Source of the DNA: DATKHR01 sp035510155
GTDB taxonomy: Bacteria; Acidobacteriota; Vicinamibacteria; Vicinamibacterales; CAVVIG01
Assembly: GCA_035510155.1 (NCBI GenBank)
Contig: DATKHR010000139.1
Location: 1 to 42,918, forward strand
Direction of reading: 5' to 3'
Length of the DNA stretch: 42,918 bases
Under the pieces are notes generated by a model. The model had not been told where the DNA came from. It made no database searches and was given only the letters and a program-made list of their open reading frames with translations. Each line of letters opens with the position of its first letter. The first letter of the stretch is position 1. This document shows positions 31,879-40,721 of the stretch, piece by piece. The position numbers and the translations under genes were made by a program.

Positions 31879-33465
31879 TCAGCTCAACTGGAAGTCGGGG
31901 CTCGTTGGCTTTCCCTCTTCGGTCGCCGCGAGCGGGGGAACCGGCGTGTCGGGTCGAATCGGCGGCTTCTTCGCGTGGAAGTCGGTGGCCTGCTCGAACG
32001 CGTGCGCGAGCGCAAGCACTTTGCCCTCCGAGAACCGGGGCCCGGCGATCATCAGGCCCACGGGCAACCCCTTGGACGTGAAGCCGCACGGGATGGAAAT
32101 GGCCGGGATGCCGTACAAGTTGAACGCGCCGGTGTTTTCGAGCTCAGGGTTGCGCGGCACGTCGGTCTCCTCGCGCTTGATTGACGCGTCGATCGTCCGC
32201 GGCGTGCGGCGGCGGGTCGGCAGGACGACGAGGTCGACTTCCTTGAACGCATCGTCAATCGTGCGACGGAGCAGCTCGAGGCGCCAATGGCCGCGGACGT
32301 ACTCGGCAGCCTTCGCGTTGGCGCCGTTTTGTAGGGCGCGCCGGGTGGGAATCATGTAGCGCCCCGACGCGCGCGCGAACATTTCCTCGTGGTATGCGTA
32401 CGTTTCCGCGTTGACCGTGATGTCCCGGGTCGGCGGGAGCATCGTGTCGGTCACGCTCTTCGTCATCTTCTCCAGCACGCGCAGCGCGTCATCGACGACC
32501 TTGGCGACATCTTCGTCGAGCAGATCGAAGAACGGAGCCCGCGCGACGCCAATTCGGAGCCCGCTGACCGGCTGCCTGGCTGCCGCGACGTAGTCTTCGG
32601 CCGGGTGTTCGACGCTCGCGATGTCCAGGCGGTCGTAGCCGGCGAGCGCGTTCAGCATGATGGCGGCGTCCATCACGCTGCGCGTGATCGGGCCACAGTG
32701 ATCGAGCGAGAGGGTCAACGGGATGATGCCGCGGATCGAGACGAGACCGTAAGTCGGCTTGAGACCGACGACGCCGCAGTACGATGCGGGCGTGCGGATG
32801 GAACCGCCCGTGTCCGTCCCGAGTGCGCCGTAGCAGAGGTCGGTCGCAACCGCCGCGGCCGACCCGCCCGACGATCCGCCAGGGTTGCGCTCGAGCGCCC
32901 AGGGATTTCGCACAGGACCGTAGTAGCTCGTCGCGGAGGTGCCGCCGAACGCGAACTCGTGAAGGTTGGCCTTTCCGACGAGGACTGCGCCGGCGGCCGC
33001 AAGGCGGCGGGCGACCTCCGCATCCTCCACTGGAACGCGATCGTCGAAAACCGCGCTCGCGGCGGTCGTGCGAACGCCCGCCGTGTCGATGTTGTCCTTG
33101 AGCGCGATGGGAACGCCGTGCAGGGGGCCTCGCAGGCGGCCGGCGCGCCGTTCACCGTCGAGCGCCTTGGCCTGGGCGAGCGCGCGATCGCGTGTGACGG
33201 TGATGAACGCATTGACCTTCGGGTTATAGACCTCGATGCGCGCCAGGCACGCCTCGACCAGCTCGGTCGACGTAACCGTTCCGGCTTTGACGCGCGCGGA
33301 GACATCCGACAACGTCAGTCCCGCGAGCGTCGACGCGGAGCTCGATGATGGTGCGGTGGCCGGCGCGGGATTTCCCGATTGTGCGGCAGCGGCGGCGGCG
33401 CGCGTCGCAGCGGTGGCAGCGCCGAGCATCGTGACCGTGAAGGCTCGTCGTGAGAGGCGTGTCAT
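31879..33465 (-). CDS. Tat-exported amidase (amidase signature family)
   Basis: A 528-residue amidase with a twin-arginine signal (LSRRAFTVTMLGAATAAT) and an Ala/Ser-rich region before the enzyme begins near residue 48. The Ser-cisSer-Lys triad is present: Lys in PIALKDNIDTAGV, cis-Ser in ERNPGGSSGGSAAAVA and the nucleophile Ser in GTDTGGSIRTPASYCG. HGVPIALKDN and GLVSIRGIIPLTLSLDHCGP are typical of the family. It hydrolyses an amide bond in the periplasm; GatA-like, enantioselective and indoleacetamide-type members look alike, so the substrate is open. Transcribed away from the cyclase/ankyrin gene, 75 bases apart. Confidence 0.93.
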   Translation of the reverse strand: MTRLSRRAFTVTMLGAATAATRAAAAAAQSGNPAPATAPSSSSASTLAGLTLSDVSARVKAGTVTSTELVEACLARIEVYNPKVNAFITVTRDRALAQAKALDGERRAGRLRGPLHGVPIALKDNIDTAGVRTTAASAVFDDRVPVEDAEVARRLAAAGAVLVGKANLHEFAFGGTSATSYYGPVRNPWALERNPGGSSGGSAAAVATDLCYGALGTDTGGSIRTPASYCGVVGLKPTYGLVSIRGIIPLTLSLDHCGPITRSVMDAAIMLNALAGYDRLDIASVEHPAEDYVAAARQPVSGLRIGVARAPFFDLLDEDVAKVVDDALRVLEKMTKSVTDTMLPPTRDITVNAETYAYHEEMFARASGRYMIPTRRALQNGANAKAAEYVRGHWRLELLRRTIDDAFKEVDLVVLPTRRRTPRTIDASIKREETDVPRNPELENTGAFNLYGIPAISIPCGFTSKGLPVGLMIAGPRFSEGKVLALAHAFEQATDFHAKKPPIRPDTPVPPLAATEEGKPTSPDFQLS

Positions 33466-33502
33466 AGCCCATAACGATATGCGCTTTCATGCTGGAGGGC
33501 TA

Positions 33503-33508
33503 TATAGT
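33503..33508 (+). promoter_or_regulatory. possible -10 box of the CxxCH/ankyrin gene
   Basis: TATAGT within TATATAGTAT stands out as AT-rich in a GC-rich gap. It would give a leader of about 30 bases containing the GGAGGT ribosome site. No good -35 was found. The same TATATAGT occurs before the MFS gene (35433-35440). Confidence 0.3.
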
Positions 33509-33540
33509 ATTTGCGCACGGACGCGATCGAGGAGGTCGCC

Positions 33541-35388
33541 ATGAGGGCTGTCATTGCGGCGTGTGTTTCCGTTCTGTGTGCGCCGACGGCGTTTGCCGCG
33601 AGCCCCTCGCCCGCGCGCATCCGTGACGCCGCCGCTCGTGGCATCCAGGTTCTCCAACAGAGCCAGAAAGGGTGGTACGCGAAGCAACGGTGCGAGTCGT
33701 GTCATCACCAGTTCCAGCCGGCGATTGCGCTCCATTCGGCGCGCGACCACGGGATCCCATTCGACGAGGCGGTCGCGCGCGCGGATGCGCAGCGGGCGTT
33801 CGACTATTCCGATGTCGATCGGGCAGTACAGTACACGCACGTGATCGAGCCGGCGATGAGCGACGGGTATCGTCTCGTCGCCGCGGATGCCGCGGGCGTT
33901 CGGCCGAATCTGGTCACGGCCATCTACGCGCGCCACGTCGCCGCGCATCAAAACCCCGACGGTGCGTGGGACAATTTCCGGCAGCGTCCGCCGGCGGCCT
34001 ACAGTCAGTTCACGATGACGGCGCTGGCGCTCCGCGCGATTCAGCTCTACAGCCATCCCAGCCAGAAAGCCGACGTTGCCGCGCGGACCGCGCGCGCGCG
34101 GCGGTGGTTCGAAACACACGCCCCGCGCGCCACCGAAGAGCGGACCTACCAGCTGTTCGGGTTCTCCTGGGCTGGTGCCAGTCGGGCGACGATCGAGCGC
34201 GCGGCGCGAGACCTCGCCGCGACTCAACAGGCGGACGGCGGATGGAGCTCGCTTGACGGGCGTGCCAGCGACGTGTATTCCACTGCCGAAGCGCTCGTCG
34301 CATTACACGACGTCGCCGAACACCGGCTTCCGAGCGTCGCATGGCGACGCGGGATCGAGTTCATCCTCGATGCGCAAGCGCCCGACGGATCATGGCACGT
34401 GGCCTCACGGATCCATCCGCCGGCGCCCATCAGCCCACCGTACTTCGAAAGCGGCTATCCCTACGGGCACGATCAATTCATCTCCGCCAGCGGCGCGAGT
34501 TGGGCCATCATGGCGCTCGCTCGGGCGCTCGACCCTGCGACGAACGCATCAGCATCGGCCGCCGCGGCCCCCGAGCCAGCGGCGGCCGAACCATGGGCGG
34601 AGACGGTCCTGTTCGGCAGCGTCGCCGAGTTGAAGACGCTGCTCGATAGCGGCCTCGACCCGAACGCGGCGACGAAGACAGGTGGAACAACGGCGCTGAT
34701 GATGGCCGCCCCCGACGTGGCGAAGATGACGCTCCTCGCCGACCGCGGCGCGAACATCAACGCCCGCGCCGCCACGCAATATTCCGCTTTGATGGTCGCG
34801 GCGCAGTATCCCAACGCCGCGCCCGCGATGAATCTGCTGCTCGATCGTGGGGCCGAGGTGCGTCTCGCCCCATCGGTCGGCCCCGCGACCTTCGGCGCTT
34901 ACCCCCTGTTCCTGGCGGCGTATTCGGGCAATGCGGAGGTTCTGAGGCGACTCCGGGATGCCGGCGACTCGCTCACCGATGGCGTGTCGCTGATCGGCAG
35001 CCGGCCGAGCGCCCCACTGCTCGGCGCCATCAAGCTCGGATACCTGGACGTCGTTCGCGCACTGCTGGATCTGGGCGCGCCGATCGAGCAGCCCGAGCAA
35101 GGGGGTCTGACCCCACTCGGGCGGGCCGTCCTCAGTAATCGTGTCGACATCGCGCGCCTCCTGATCTCGCGCGGGGCGGAGGTCAATCACGTCGACAATC
35201 TCGGCATGACGCCGCTGCTGTATGCCGCCTCGATCGACTTCGGGGACAGCGACATGATCGAGCTGCTGCTGAAGTCCGGGGCGCGGGCAGATGCTCGAAC
35301 GCGCGATGGTCTGACGGCACTGGATCTCGCGCGGCGGTATCAGCACACACATCTCCTCAGCGTGCTGCAGGGTCGCGCCACGCACTAG
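33541..35388 (+). CDS. secreted fusion: CxxCH motif, cyclase-like helical repeats, ankyrin repeats
   Basis: A 615-residue exported protein; ATG 33541 is chosen over an in-frame start at 33511 because of GGAGGTCGCC before it. Signal peptide: MRAVIAACVSVLCAPTAFAA. C51-E-S-C54-H55-H56 is a CxxCH heme-c type motif. Residues about 60-330 form an alpha/alpha repeat region like squalene-hopene cyclase/prenyltransferase repeats, with three QxxDGxW motifs (QNPDGAW at 137-143, QQADGGW at 229-235, QAPDGSW at 279-285). The catalytic DxDD of true cyclases is not seen. An Ala/Pro linker (about 332-350) leads to about six ankyrin repeats (for example LLDSGLDPNAATKTGGTTAL, LADRGANINARAATQYSALM, LISRGAEVNHVDNLGMTPLL) up to the end. 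I know of no assigned function; a periplasmic binding or assembly role is plausible. Confidence 0.8.
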   Translation: MRAVIAACVSVLCAPTAFAASPSPARIRDAAARGIQVLQQSQKGWYAKQRCESCHHQFQPAIALHSARDHGIPFDEAVARADAQRAFDYSDVDRAVQYTHVIEPAMSDGYRLVAADAAGVRPNLVTAIYARHVAAHQNPDGAWDNFRQRPPAAYSQFTMTALALRAIQLYSHPSQKADVAARTARARRWFETHAPRATEERTYQLFGFSWAGASRATIERAARDLAATQQADGGWSSLDGRASDVYSTAEALVALHDVAEHRLPSVAWRRGIEFILDAQAPDGSWHVASRIHPPAPISPPYFESGYPYGHDQFISASGASWAIMALARALDPATNASASAAAAPEPAAAEPWAETVLFGSVAELKTLLDSGLDPNAATKTGGTTALMMAAPDVAKMTLLADRGANINARAATQYSALMVAAQYPNAAPAMNLLLDRGAEVRLAPSVGPATFGAYPLFLAAYSGNAEVLRRLRDAGDSLTDGVSLIGSRPSAPLLGAIKLGYLDVVRALLDLGAPIEQPEQGGLTPLGRAVLSNRVDIARLLISRGAEVNHVDNLGMTPLLYAASIDFGDSDMIELLLKSGARADARTRDGLTALDLARRYQHTHLLSVLQGRATH

Positions 35389-35434
35389 CCACCAAGGTGA
35401 GCCCTCGTCACGGCGTCGCGTAACTCACTGCGTA

Positions 35435-35440
35435 TATAGT
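35435..35440 (+). promoter_or_regulatory. possible -10 box of the MFS exporter gene
   Basis: TATAGT ends eight bases before the ATG at 35449. If used, the message would start at or within a few bases of the start codon, which agrees with the absence of a Shine-Dalgarno. No -35 consensus is seen. Confidence 0.3.
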
Positions 35441-35448
35441 GATCCGGC

Positions 35449-37080
35449 ATGTCCACGACAGCGTCGGCTGAGGTCACATACCACACGTCGGGCCTGGTAC
35501 GGCTGACGAAGCCTCAGCTCGTCGGAACGCTCACCGGGCTCCTTCTTGCAGCGCTGCTGGCGGCGCTCGATCAAACCATCGTCGGAACGGCGGAGCCCCG
35601 AATCATTGCTTCCCTGTCCGGCTTCGACCGGTATCCGTGGGTGGCGACGGCGTACCTGCTGACCTCCACGCTCTCGGTCCCGATCTTCGCGAGCCTTTCG
35701 GACATCCACGGGCGGAAGCCGTTTTTCATGCTCGGCGCCACGCTCTTCGTCGTGACATCGGCGCTCTGCGGCGCGGCGGGCACGCTCACGTTCATGCCGA
35801 TCGATGGCATGGGCCAGCTGATTCTCTTTCGGGGGTTGCAGGGCATCGGGGCGGGCATGGTGATAGGCCTGCTCTTCACCATCATCGGCGACGTCTTCTC
35901 CCCGTCGGAGCGCGGCCGCTACGTGGGGCTGTTCTCGGCGGTGTGGGGCTTTGCGTCCATTTTTGGCCCGACGCTCGGCGGATGGTTGACGGATCAGTGG
36001 TCGTGGCGCGCGTGCTTCTGGGTGAACCTCCCCGTGGGCGCGATCGCTGTGACGGCGATCTACCTCGAGTTTCCGCACATGAAGCCGCGCGCGGCGGAGC
36101 GGCGTCTGGACTGGCTGGGGTTCGCCACCCTCATCGGCTGCGTGGTGCCGTTACTGCTCGCGCTGACCTGGGCGACCGAGTACGGGTGGCGGTCCGGCCG
36201 CGTGGTCTGGCTGCTCGTGTTGGCGGCGATCATGCTGGTGGCGTTTCTCTACGCCGAGTCGAAGTCAGCGGAGCCGATGATCCCGCTGGGGCTCTTCCGG
36301 CATCCGGTCATCAGCGTCTGTTCAGTGTGCGTGTTCGTGCTTGGTATGGGGATGTTCGGCGTGGTGATTTACCTGCCGCTCTTCATGCAGGGCGTGCTCG
36401 GCGTCTCCGCCACCCAATCGGGTAATCTGCTCACCCCGCTCATGATGGGCGCGGTGCTCGGAAGCTTTGCGAGCGGCCAGGCCGTATCGCGTACCGGCAA
36501 GTACAAGGCGGTGGCGATCATCGGGTCGGCGCTCGTCGCGGCCGGGATGATCCTTTTCGCCCGTATGGACGGCTCGACGGCGCGGAGTTACGTGGCCTTT
36601 GGCATGGTCGTGGCGGGACTCGGCATGGGGTTGGTGCAGCCGGTGTACACGGTAGCGGTGCAGAACGTGGCCCCCCGCCGCCAGATGGGCGCGGCGACGT
36701 CCTCCACGATCTTCTTCCGCTCGATTGGCAGCACGCTAGGGGTCGCCGCGTTCGGCTCCATCATGCTGACGCGGTACCACGCGGAGTTTGCGAGCACGGT
36801 TCAAGGGCGCCTCCCGGGCAGCCTGCTGACATATTTTTCGAACCCCTTGCTCCTCGTACAGATGCGGCCGCAGATCGAGGCCCGGTTTGCGCAGTCACCC
36901 GGCGGGCTGGCCGTCGTGCAGGCGCTCTTCGCGGCCGTGCGCACGTCACTCTCGCACGGCCTCGAGCTGGTGTTCTTCTGGAGCGCAGTGATCATGACCG
37001 CGGCCGTGTTCGTTCATCTGGGGCTCCGCAGCGAGCCGCTGAGGACCCAGATGGCCGAGCCCGAGGCGCCGGTGGGTTAG
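35449..37080 (+). CDS. MFS exporter, DHA2 (14-helix) drug:H+ antiporter family
   Basis: A 543-residue polytopic transporter of the EmrB/QacA type with about 14 helices. Signatures: ALLAALDQTIVGTAEPRIIA in helix 1 (the LDxTIVNxALP motif with TAEP), SDIHGRKPFFMLG (motif A), FRGLQGIGAGMVIGL (motif B), and WGFASIFGPTLGGWLTDQWS (antiporter motif C) followed by WRACFWVNLPVGAIAV, then MLTRYHAEFAS and the C-terminal helices. It exports lipophilic compounds using the proton gradient. No membrane-fusion (EmrA-like) gene is adjacent. It starts 60 bases after the ankyrin fusion gene, with no ribosome site visible. Confidence 0.92.
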   Translation: MSTTASAEVTYHTSGLVRLTKPQLVGTLTGLLLAALLAALDQTIVGTAEPRIIASLSGFDRYPWVATAYLLTSTLSVPIFASLSDIHGRKPFFMLGATLFVVTSALCGAAGTLTFMPIDGMGQLILFRGLQGIGAGMVIGLLFTIIGDVFSPSERGRYVGLFSAVWGFASIFGPTLGGWLTDQWSWRACFWVNLPVGAIAVTAIYLEFPHMKPRAAERRLDWLGFATLIGCVVPLLLALTWATEYGWRSGRVVWLLVLAAIMLVAFLYAESKSAEPMIPLGLFRHPVISVCSVCVFVLGMGMFGVVIYLPLFMQGVLGVSATQSGNLLTPLMMGAVLGSFASGQAVSRTGKYKAVAIIGSALVAAGMILFARMDGSTARSYVAFGMVVAGLGMGLVQPVYTVAVQNVAPRRQMGAATSSTIFFRSIGSTLGVAAFGSIMLTRYHAEFASTVQGRLPGSLLTYFSNPLLLVQMRPQIEARFAQSPGGLAVVQALFAAVRTSLSHGLELVFFWSAVIMTAAVFVHLGLRSEPLRTQMAEPEAPVG

Positions 37081-37157
37081 AGGCCGCTGGTGCTCCCGGA
37101 ACCCACGGTGGTCCTTACGCTTGCCTTGTCGTTTTCGACCAGTAGTTGCCCGACCCC

Positions 37158-38510
37158 CTAATTACTTACGGTTGTGCGGCGAGAACTGCCGAGCCCTTGG
37201 AGATCTTCGTGGGATGCATCAAGTTTGTCTTGAGTGTCGCTGAACGTGCGCTCGACTGTGGACTGAAGCCGCTCCTGCCAGTAGCGCAGAGCAGGTCGCC
37301 GTTCCTGAGGCAGAAGGGAGATCGACTGATTCACGAGCGCCTTCATGCGCCGCATGACCTGAACACTGGTAGCGCCGTACATCCGGATCTCGTCAAAGGC
37401 CAGGCGAAGAAAGTCCTCCCAGGTGGGGAAGAGCATCAATAGCCGTACACGGCCTTGAGCGTCGCGAAACTCACCAATTTCCAAACGACGGCGGCCCAGG
37501 CGGACTAACAGGTCCTCAATCTGGTCTAGGGCCTGCACGGCCGTCGTTGGATCATTGACTGCGGGAGACAACGCCCTGATGGCGATGTCCACCAGCAAAC
37601 GAATGGCATATTTGGGGTCCTGCTCGAACGTACGCTCAACGCCCAACGCGATGGCAGGTCTCAAAAAGTCCTCGGGCAGAGGAGAGGCGTCACTATAAAC
37701 GCGCAAAATCGGGACAGAATCATGGACAGCGTCGCCTACGGACACCATCAATTGGATGATGCACCCGGACTTGCTGGCCGTATCGACCAACATCGTTGTG
37801 TTCACGGCCTGGACGACTTGTGGGTGGCCATGATGCAACAGTGTCTGAAGGCACTGAGACTGAGGCAGTTCTGTTGAGCCTGGGGACGGAGGAGTATCGA
37901 TTGGGGGATAGAGATTCTCGATGACTTTGCGCCCCTGATCGCCGGTGAAAATCAGCATGCGGTTGACCTGCAGCATGCCGAGGCGCTGGATCAGGCTGAT
38001 GAACATCATGACGCTGACGATAAGAAGCAAGCCCACCACCACCACACCGACCAGTGGAACCCGACCCGAGCCGCCCCTGTCGACCCAGGCGAGTGCCGCC
38101 AGGGCATACAGGAACGTCGCCGTGAAGACGCCGATGGCATGAGAGATCACAGGGTCACGGGAAATCCAGAGAACAAGCCGAGGGGAATAGGCCGTCGCAC
38201 TGAATTGCACCATGAGGAAGGTGAGCGAGAAGACGATGCCCGTCAGCGCGATCATGCCCGACGCGATCGCTGAGTACAAGCCGATCGCCGCATTCACGCT
38301 GACAGTGGAAACGTGGCCGGGGAGAAGGTCGTATGCGAGCCGGGGAACGGTGAAGCCAAAGACGAGTGCACCTCCGGCGTACATCAAGGGAATAAACCAA
38401 GCCTTGAAATAGGTACCCCGGGCCTTGCGGAGCATTTTGTGTGTGTAGTCTAGCGCACTCAGCCCGAGGCCGGCTGAGGTTGCCGCGAACGAGCCGGATG
38501 TCGATTTCAC
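37158..38510 (-). CDS. DUF2254 family membrane protein
   Basis: A 450-residue membrane protein with four to five N-terminal helices: KAWFIPLMYAGGALVFGFTV, GLYSAIASGMIALTGIVFSL, AIGVFTATFLYALAALAWV and LVGVVVVGLLLIVSVMMFIS. A soluble half follows, with ASKSGCIIQLMVSVGDAVHD and QDPKYAIRLLVDIAIRALSP, then AVNDPTTAVQALDQIEDLLV; the last two are the DUF2254 hallmark. Function unknown. The start is uncertain: the GTG at 38510 and the ATG at 38435 both lack a ribosome site, and the hydrophobic part begins after both. Codon use looks less GC-skewed than its neighbours, a possible sign of transfer. Convergent with the MFS gene, divergent from the sigma-54 activator. Confidence 0.85.
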   Translation of the reverse strand: MKSTSGSFAATSAGLGLSALDYTHKMLRKARGTYFKAWFIPLMYAGGALVFGFTVPRLAYDLLPGHVSTVSVNAAIGLYSAIASGMIALTGIVFSLTFLMVQFSATAYSPRLVLWISRDPVISHAIGVFTATFLYALAALAWVDRGGSGRVPLVGVVVVGLLLIVSVMMFISLIQRLGMLQVNRMLIFTGDQGRKVIENLYPPIDTPPSPGSTELPQSQCLQTLLHHGHPQVVQAVNTTMLVDTASKSGCIIQLMVSVGDAVHDSVPILRVYSDASPLPEDFLRPAIALGVERTFEQDPKYAIRLLVDIAIRALSPAVNDPTTAVQALDQIEDLLVRLGRRRLEIGEFRDAQGRVRLLMLFPTWEDFLRLAFDEIRMYGATSVQVMRRMKALVNQSISLLPQERRPALRYWQERLQSTVERTFSDTQDKLDASHEDLQGLGSSRRTTVSN

Positions 38511-38557
38511 GGCACGTCGATCGTCATAAGAGTGGAGGTCCGGAAAAGGGGGAAATC

Positions 38558-39556
38558 GTGTCAGAACCGAACGTGGAACCGAACCGAGGAGGGAAGCCTG
38601 GAGTCAACGGCGGCCAGGAACGGCTTGTGGGCCGGTCGCGCGAATGGAAAGACGTGCTCAAGAAGGCTGCGCAGGTGGCGTCGACCGACACGACGGTCCT
38701 TTTGACCGGCGAATCTGGCACGGGCAAGGAAGTCATCGCGCGGTTCATTCATCAGGCGTCCAGCCGGCGCCACGGGCGCTTCGTCGCGCTGAATTGTGCG
38801 GCGCTGCCGGAGACGCTGCTCGAATCGGAGCTGTTTGGATACGAGCGCGGCGCATTCACCGGCGCCGAGCAGGCGAAGCCAGGCCAGATCGAGCTGGCGT
38901 CGGGCGGCGTGCTGTTTCTCGACGAAGTGAGCGAGATGAGCCCATCGGCCCAAGCCAAGTTCTTGCGCGTCCTCCAGGAACGCGAATTTCGCCGGCTGGG
39001 CGGTACTCGGGTGCAACGGGCGAATGTTCGGGTGATTGCTGCGACGAACCGCGATCTGACGAAGGCAGTCCAGCGTGGCGAGTTCCGTGAGGACCTGTAC
39101 TACCGCGTCCAGGTGTTCGAGGTGCATCTTCCGCCTTTACGCGACCGGCGAGGCGACATCCTCCTCCTGAGCAATGCGTTCCTGGACGAGATCGGCAAAT
39201 CGTTCCGCCGTCCCCCTGCGGGGTTGACGGAGGATGCCCGCTTGGTGCTCGCGAGGCATGATTGGCCGGGAAACGTCCGCGAGCTCCACAACGCGCTCGA
39301 GCGCGCCGCCATTCTGTCCGAAGGCGGCCTCATCACGCCCGAGCATCTCCCGCTTCCTGCCGTGCCGCGTCCTCACCGGATCGGCGACTTGAACGTCGTG
39401 GAGCGCGAGACGATCGCGCAGGTCATGCGCGACTCGGGCGGGAACAAGTCCAGGGCCGCCCGGCGCCTGGGAGTCTCGCGACAGCAACTGTACGTCCGGC
39501 TCCGGAAGTACGACCTCGACGCCGGGGCAGAGCCCGGCACTCGCGCGGAGGTGTAG
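38558..39556 (+). CDS. sigma-54-dependent transcriptional activator without receiver domain
   Basis: A 332-residue enhancer-binding protein. The AAA+ domain (about 22-260) has Walker A GESGTGKE (51-58), the sigma-54 loop GAFTGA (98-103), Walker B GGVLFLDE (116-123), then ATNRDLTKAVQRGEFREDLY, YYRVQVFEVHLPPLRDRRGD and HDWPGNVRELHNALERA. The Fis-type helix-turn-helix is at the C-terminus (GNKSRAARRLGVSRQQLYVR). There are only about 20 residues before the AAA+ core, so no receiver, GAF or PAS input is present; activity may be set by expression or a partner, as with PspF. GTG 38558 with AAGGGGGAAA upstream is preferred to an ATG at 38441 that would overlap the DUF2254 gene. Confidence 0.9.
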   Translation: MSEPNVEPNRGGKPGVNGGQERLVGRSREWKDVLKKAAQVASTDTTVLLTGESGTGKEVIARFIHQASSRRHGRFVALNCAALPETLLESELFGYERGAFTGAEQAKPGQIELASGGVLFLDEVSEMSPSAQAKFLRVLQEREFRRLGGTRVQRANVRVIAATNRDLTKAVQRGEFREDLYYRVQVFEVHLPPLRDRRGDILLLSNAFLDEIGKSFRRPPAGLTEDARLVLARHDWPGNVRELHNALERAAILSEGGLITPEHLPLPAVPRPHRIGDLNVVERETIAQVMRDSGGNKSRAARRLGVSRQQLYVRLRKYDLDAGAEPGTRAEV

Positions 39557-39563
39557 CTCCCGT

Positions 39564-40721
39564 CTAGGCCTTTGCGAGCACGTCGCCGTAGTACGTTTCG
39601 TAGCGCGGCACGATGGCCGACGCGCAGAAGCGCGCGCGCACGCGTTCGGAGGCCGCCCGGCCCATGCGCGCACGTTTCCCCGGGTCAGTCAACAGGTCGA
39701 GCGATCGTTCCGCCATCAGGTCGACGGCGTCGGGCGGACACAGAAACCCGGTGACGCCGTCGTCAATCACTTCCGGCAACCCGCCGACTCGAGAGGCCAC
39801 GACCGGCACCTCACAGGCCATGGCTTCGAGGGCCGCCAGCCCGAAGCTTTCCTGCGCGGACGCCAAGAGGAAGACGTCGGAGGCAGACAGCCACGGCACG
39901 AGATCTTGCTGCTCGCCGACGAATTGCACGATGCCGTTCAACCCTTCGTTCGCGACGCGCTGCTCGAGCGAGGCGCGATCCGGACCGTCTCCAATCATGA
40001 CAAGCGCGGTGCGGACCCGCGTGAAGACCCGACGAAAGACCTCGAACACCGCCTCAACGCGCTTGACCGGCCTGAAGTTCGAGACGTGCGTCAGGACCGC
40101 TTCGAGGCGATGCGGGCCGCAAATCCGTTCGCGGAGGCCGCGGTCCGACCGCCGGCGCCATTCGGAACAGTCGAGGAAATTGGGGATGACCTGGATGTCG
40201 CGCTCGATCCGGAGCGTCCGAATCGTGTCCTGCTTGAGGGCTTGCGAGACCGTGGTCACGCCGTCCGAGCGCTCGATGGAAAACGCCACCACAGACTCGT
40301 AGCCAGGGTCGCTGCCGACCAGCGTGATATCGGTGCCGTGCAGCGTGGTGATGGTCCGTGGTCGCCCGGCTGGCCCGCGGTCGAGCATCTCGCGAGCCAG
40401 GTATGCCGCTGTGGCGTGGGGCACGGCGTAATGCGCATGAATGATGTCGATCGGGTGTTCGCGTGACAAACGGACGATCGAGTTCGTCAAGCCGAGCAGG
40501 TACTGCGGCTCACGAAACAGCGGATAGGTCGGCATCTCGACGCGGACGAACGAGAGCCCCGGGATGTCGGACCTCCATCGAAACGGCCGCTCGCGGCTCA
40601 CGACGTGCACGCGGTGACCGCCGACGGCGAGCGCCTGCGCGAGCTCGGTCGCCACGACGCCGCTGCCGCCGACCGACGCGTAGCACAGAATCGCGACGTG
40701 CAGCTGGTCAGATCTCGCCAA
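39564..40721 (-). CDS. bshA: N-acetyl-alpha-D-glucosaminyl L-malate synthase
   Basis: A 385-residue GT4 glycosyltransferase. It joins N-acetylglucosamine from UDP-GlcNAc to L-malate, the first step of bacillithiol synthesis. BshA features: VAILCYASVGGSGVVATELA at the N-terminus, DIIHAHYAVPHATAAYLARE, TTLHGTDITLVGSDPGY, SDGVTTVSQALKQDT, VIPNFLD, VLTHVSNFRPVKRVEAVFEV, and the E-x7-E motif in AQESFGLAALEAMACEVPVV. The SVGGSG loop and HAHYAVPHA separate BshA from other GT4 enzymes. It starts with TTG at 40721 (no nearby ATG), 14 bases inside the end of bshB1, so the two are translationally coupled. Confidence 0.92.
   Translation of the reverse strand: MARSDQLHVAILCYASVGGSGVVATELAQALAVGGHRVHVVSRERPFRWRSDIPGLSFVRVEMPTYPLFREPQYLLGLTNSIVRLSREHPIDIIHAHYAVPHATAAYLAREMLDRGPAGRPRTITTLHGTDITLVGSDPGYESVVAFSIERSDGVTTVSQALKQDTIRTLRIERDIQVIPNFLDCSEWRRRSDRGLRERICGPHRLEAVLTHVSNFRPVKRVEAVFEVFRRVFTRVRTALVMIGDGPDRASLEQRVANEGLNGIVQFVGEQQDLVPWLSASDVFLLASAQESFGLAALEAMACEVPVVASRVGGLPEVIDDGVTGFLCPPDAVDLMAERSLDLLTDPGKRARMGRAASERVRARFCASAIVPRYETYYGDVLAKA

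Noticed and set aside
35389..35448. Intergenic gap before the MFS gene as a terminator
   Set aside because: No hairpin followed by a U-run is present.
37081..37157. Possible bidirectional terminator between the convergent MFS and DUF2254 genes
   Set aside because: CCACGGTGG is too short to form a stable stem and no U-run follows.
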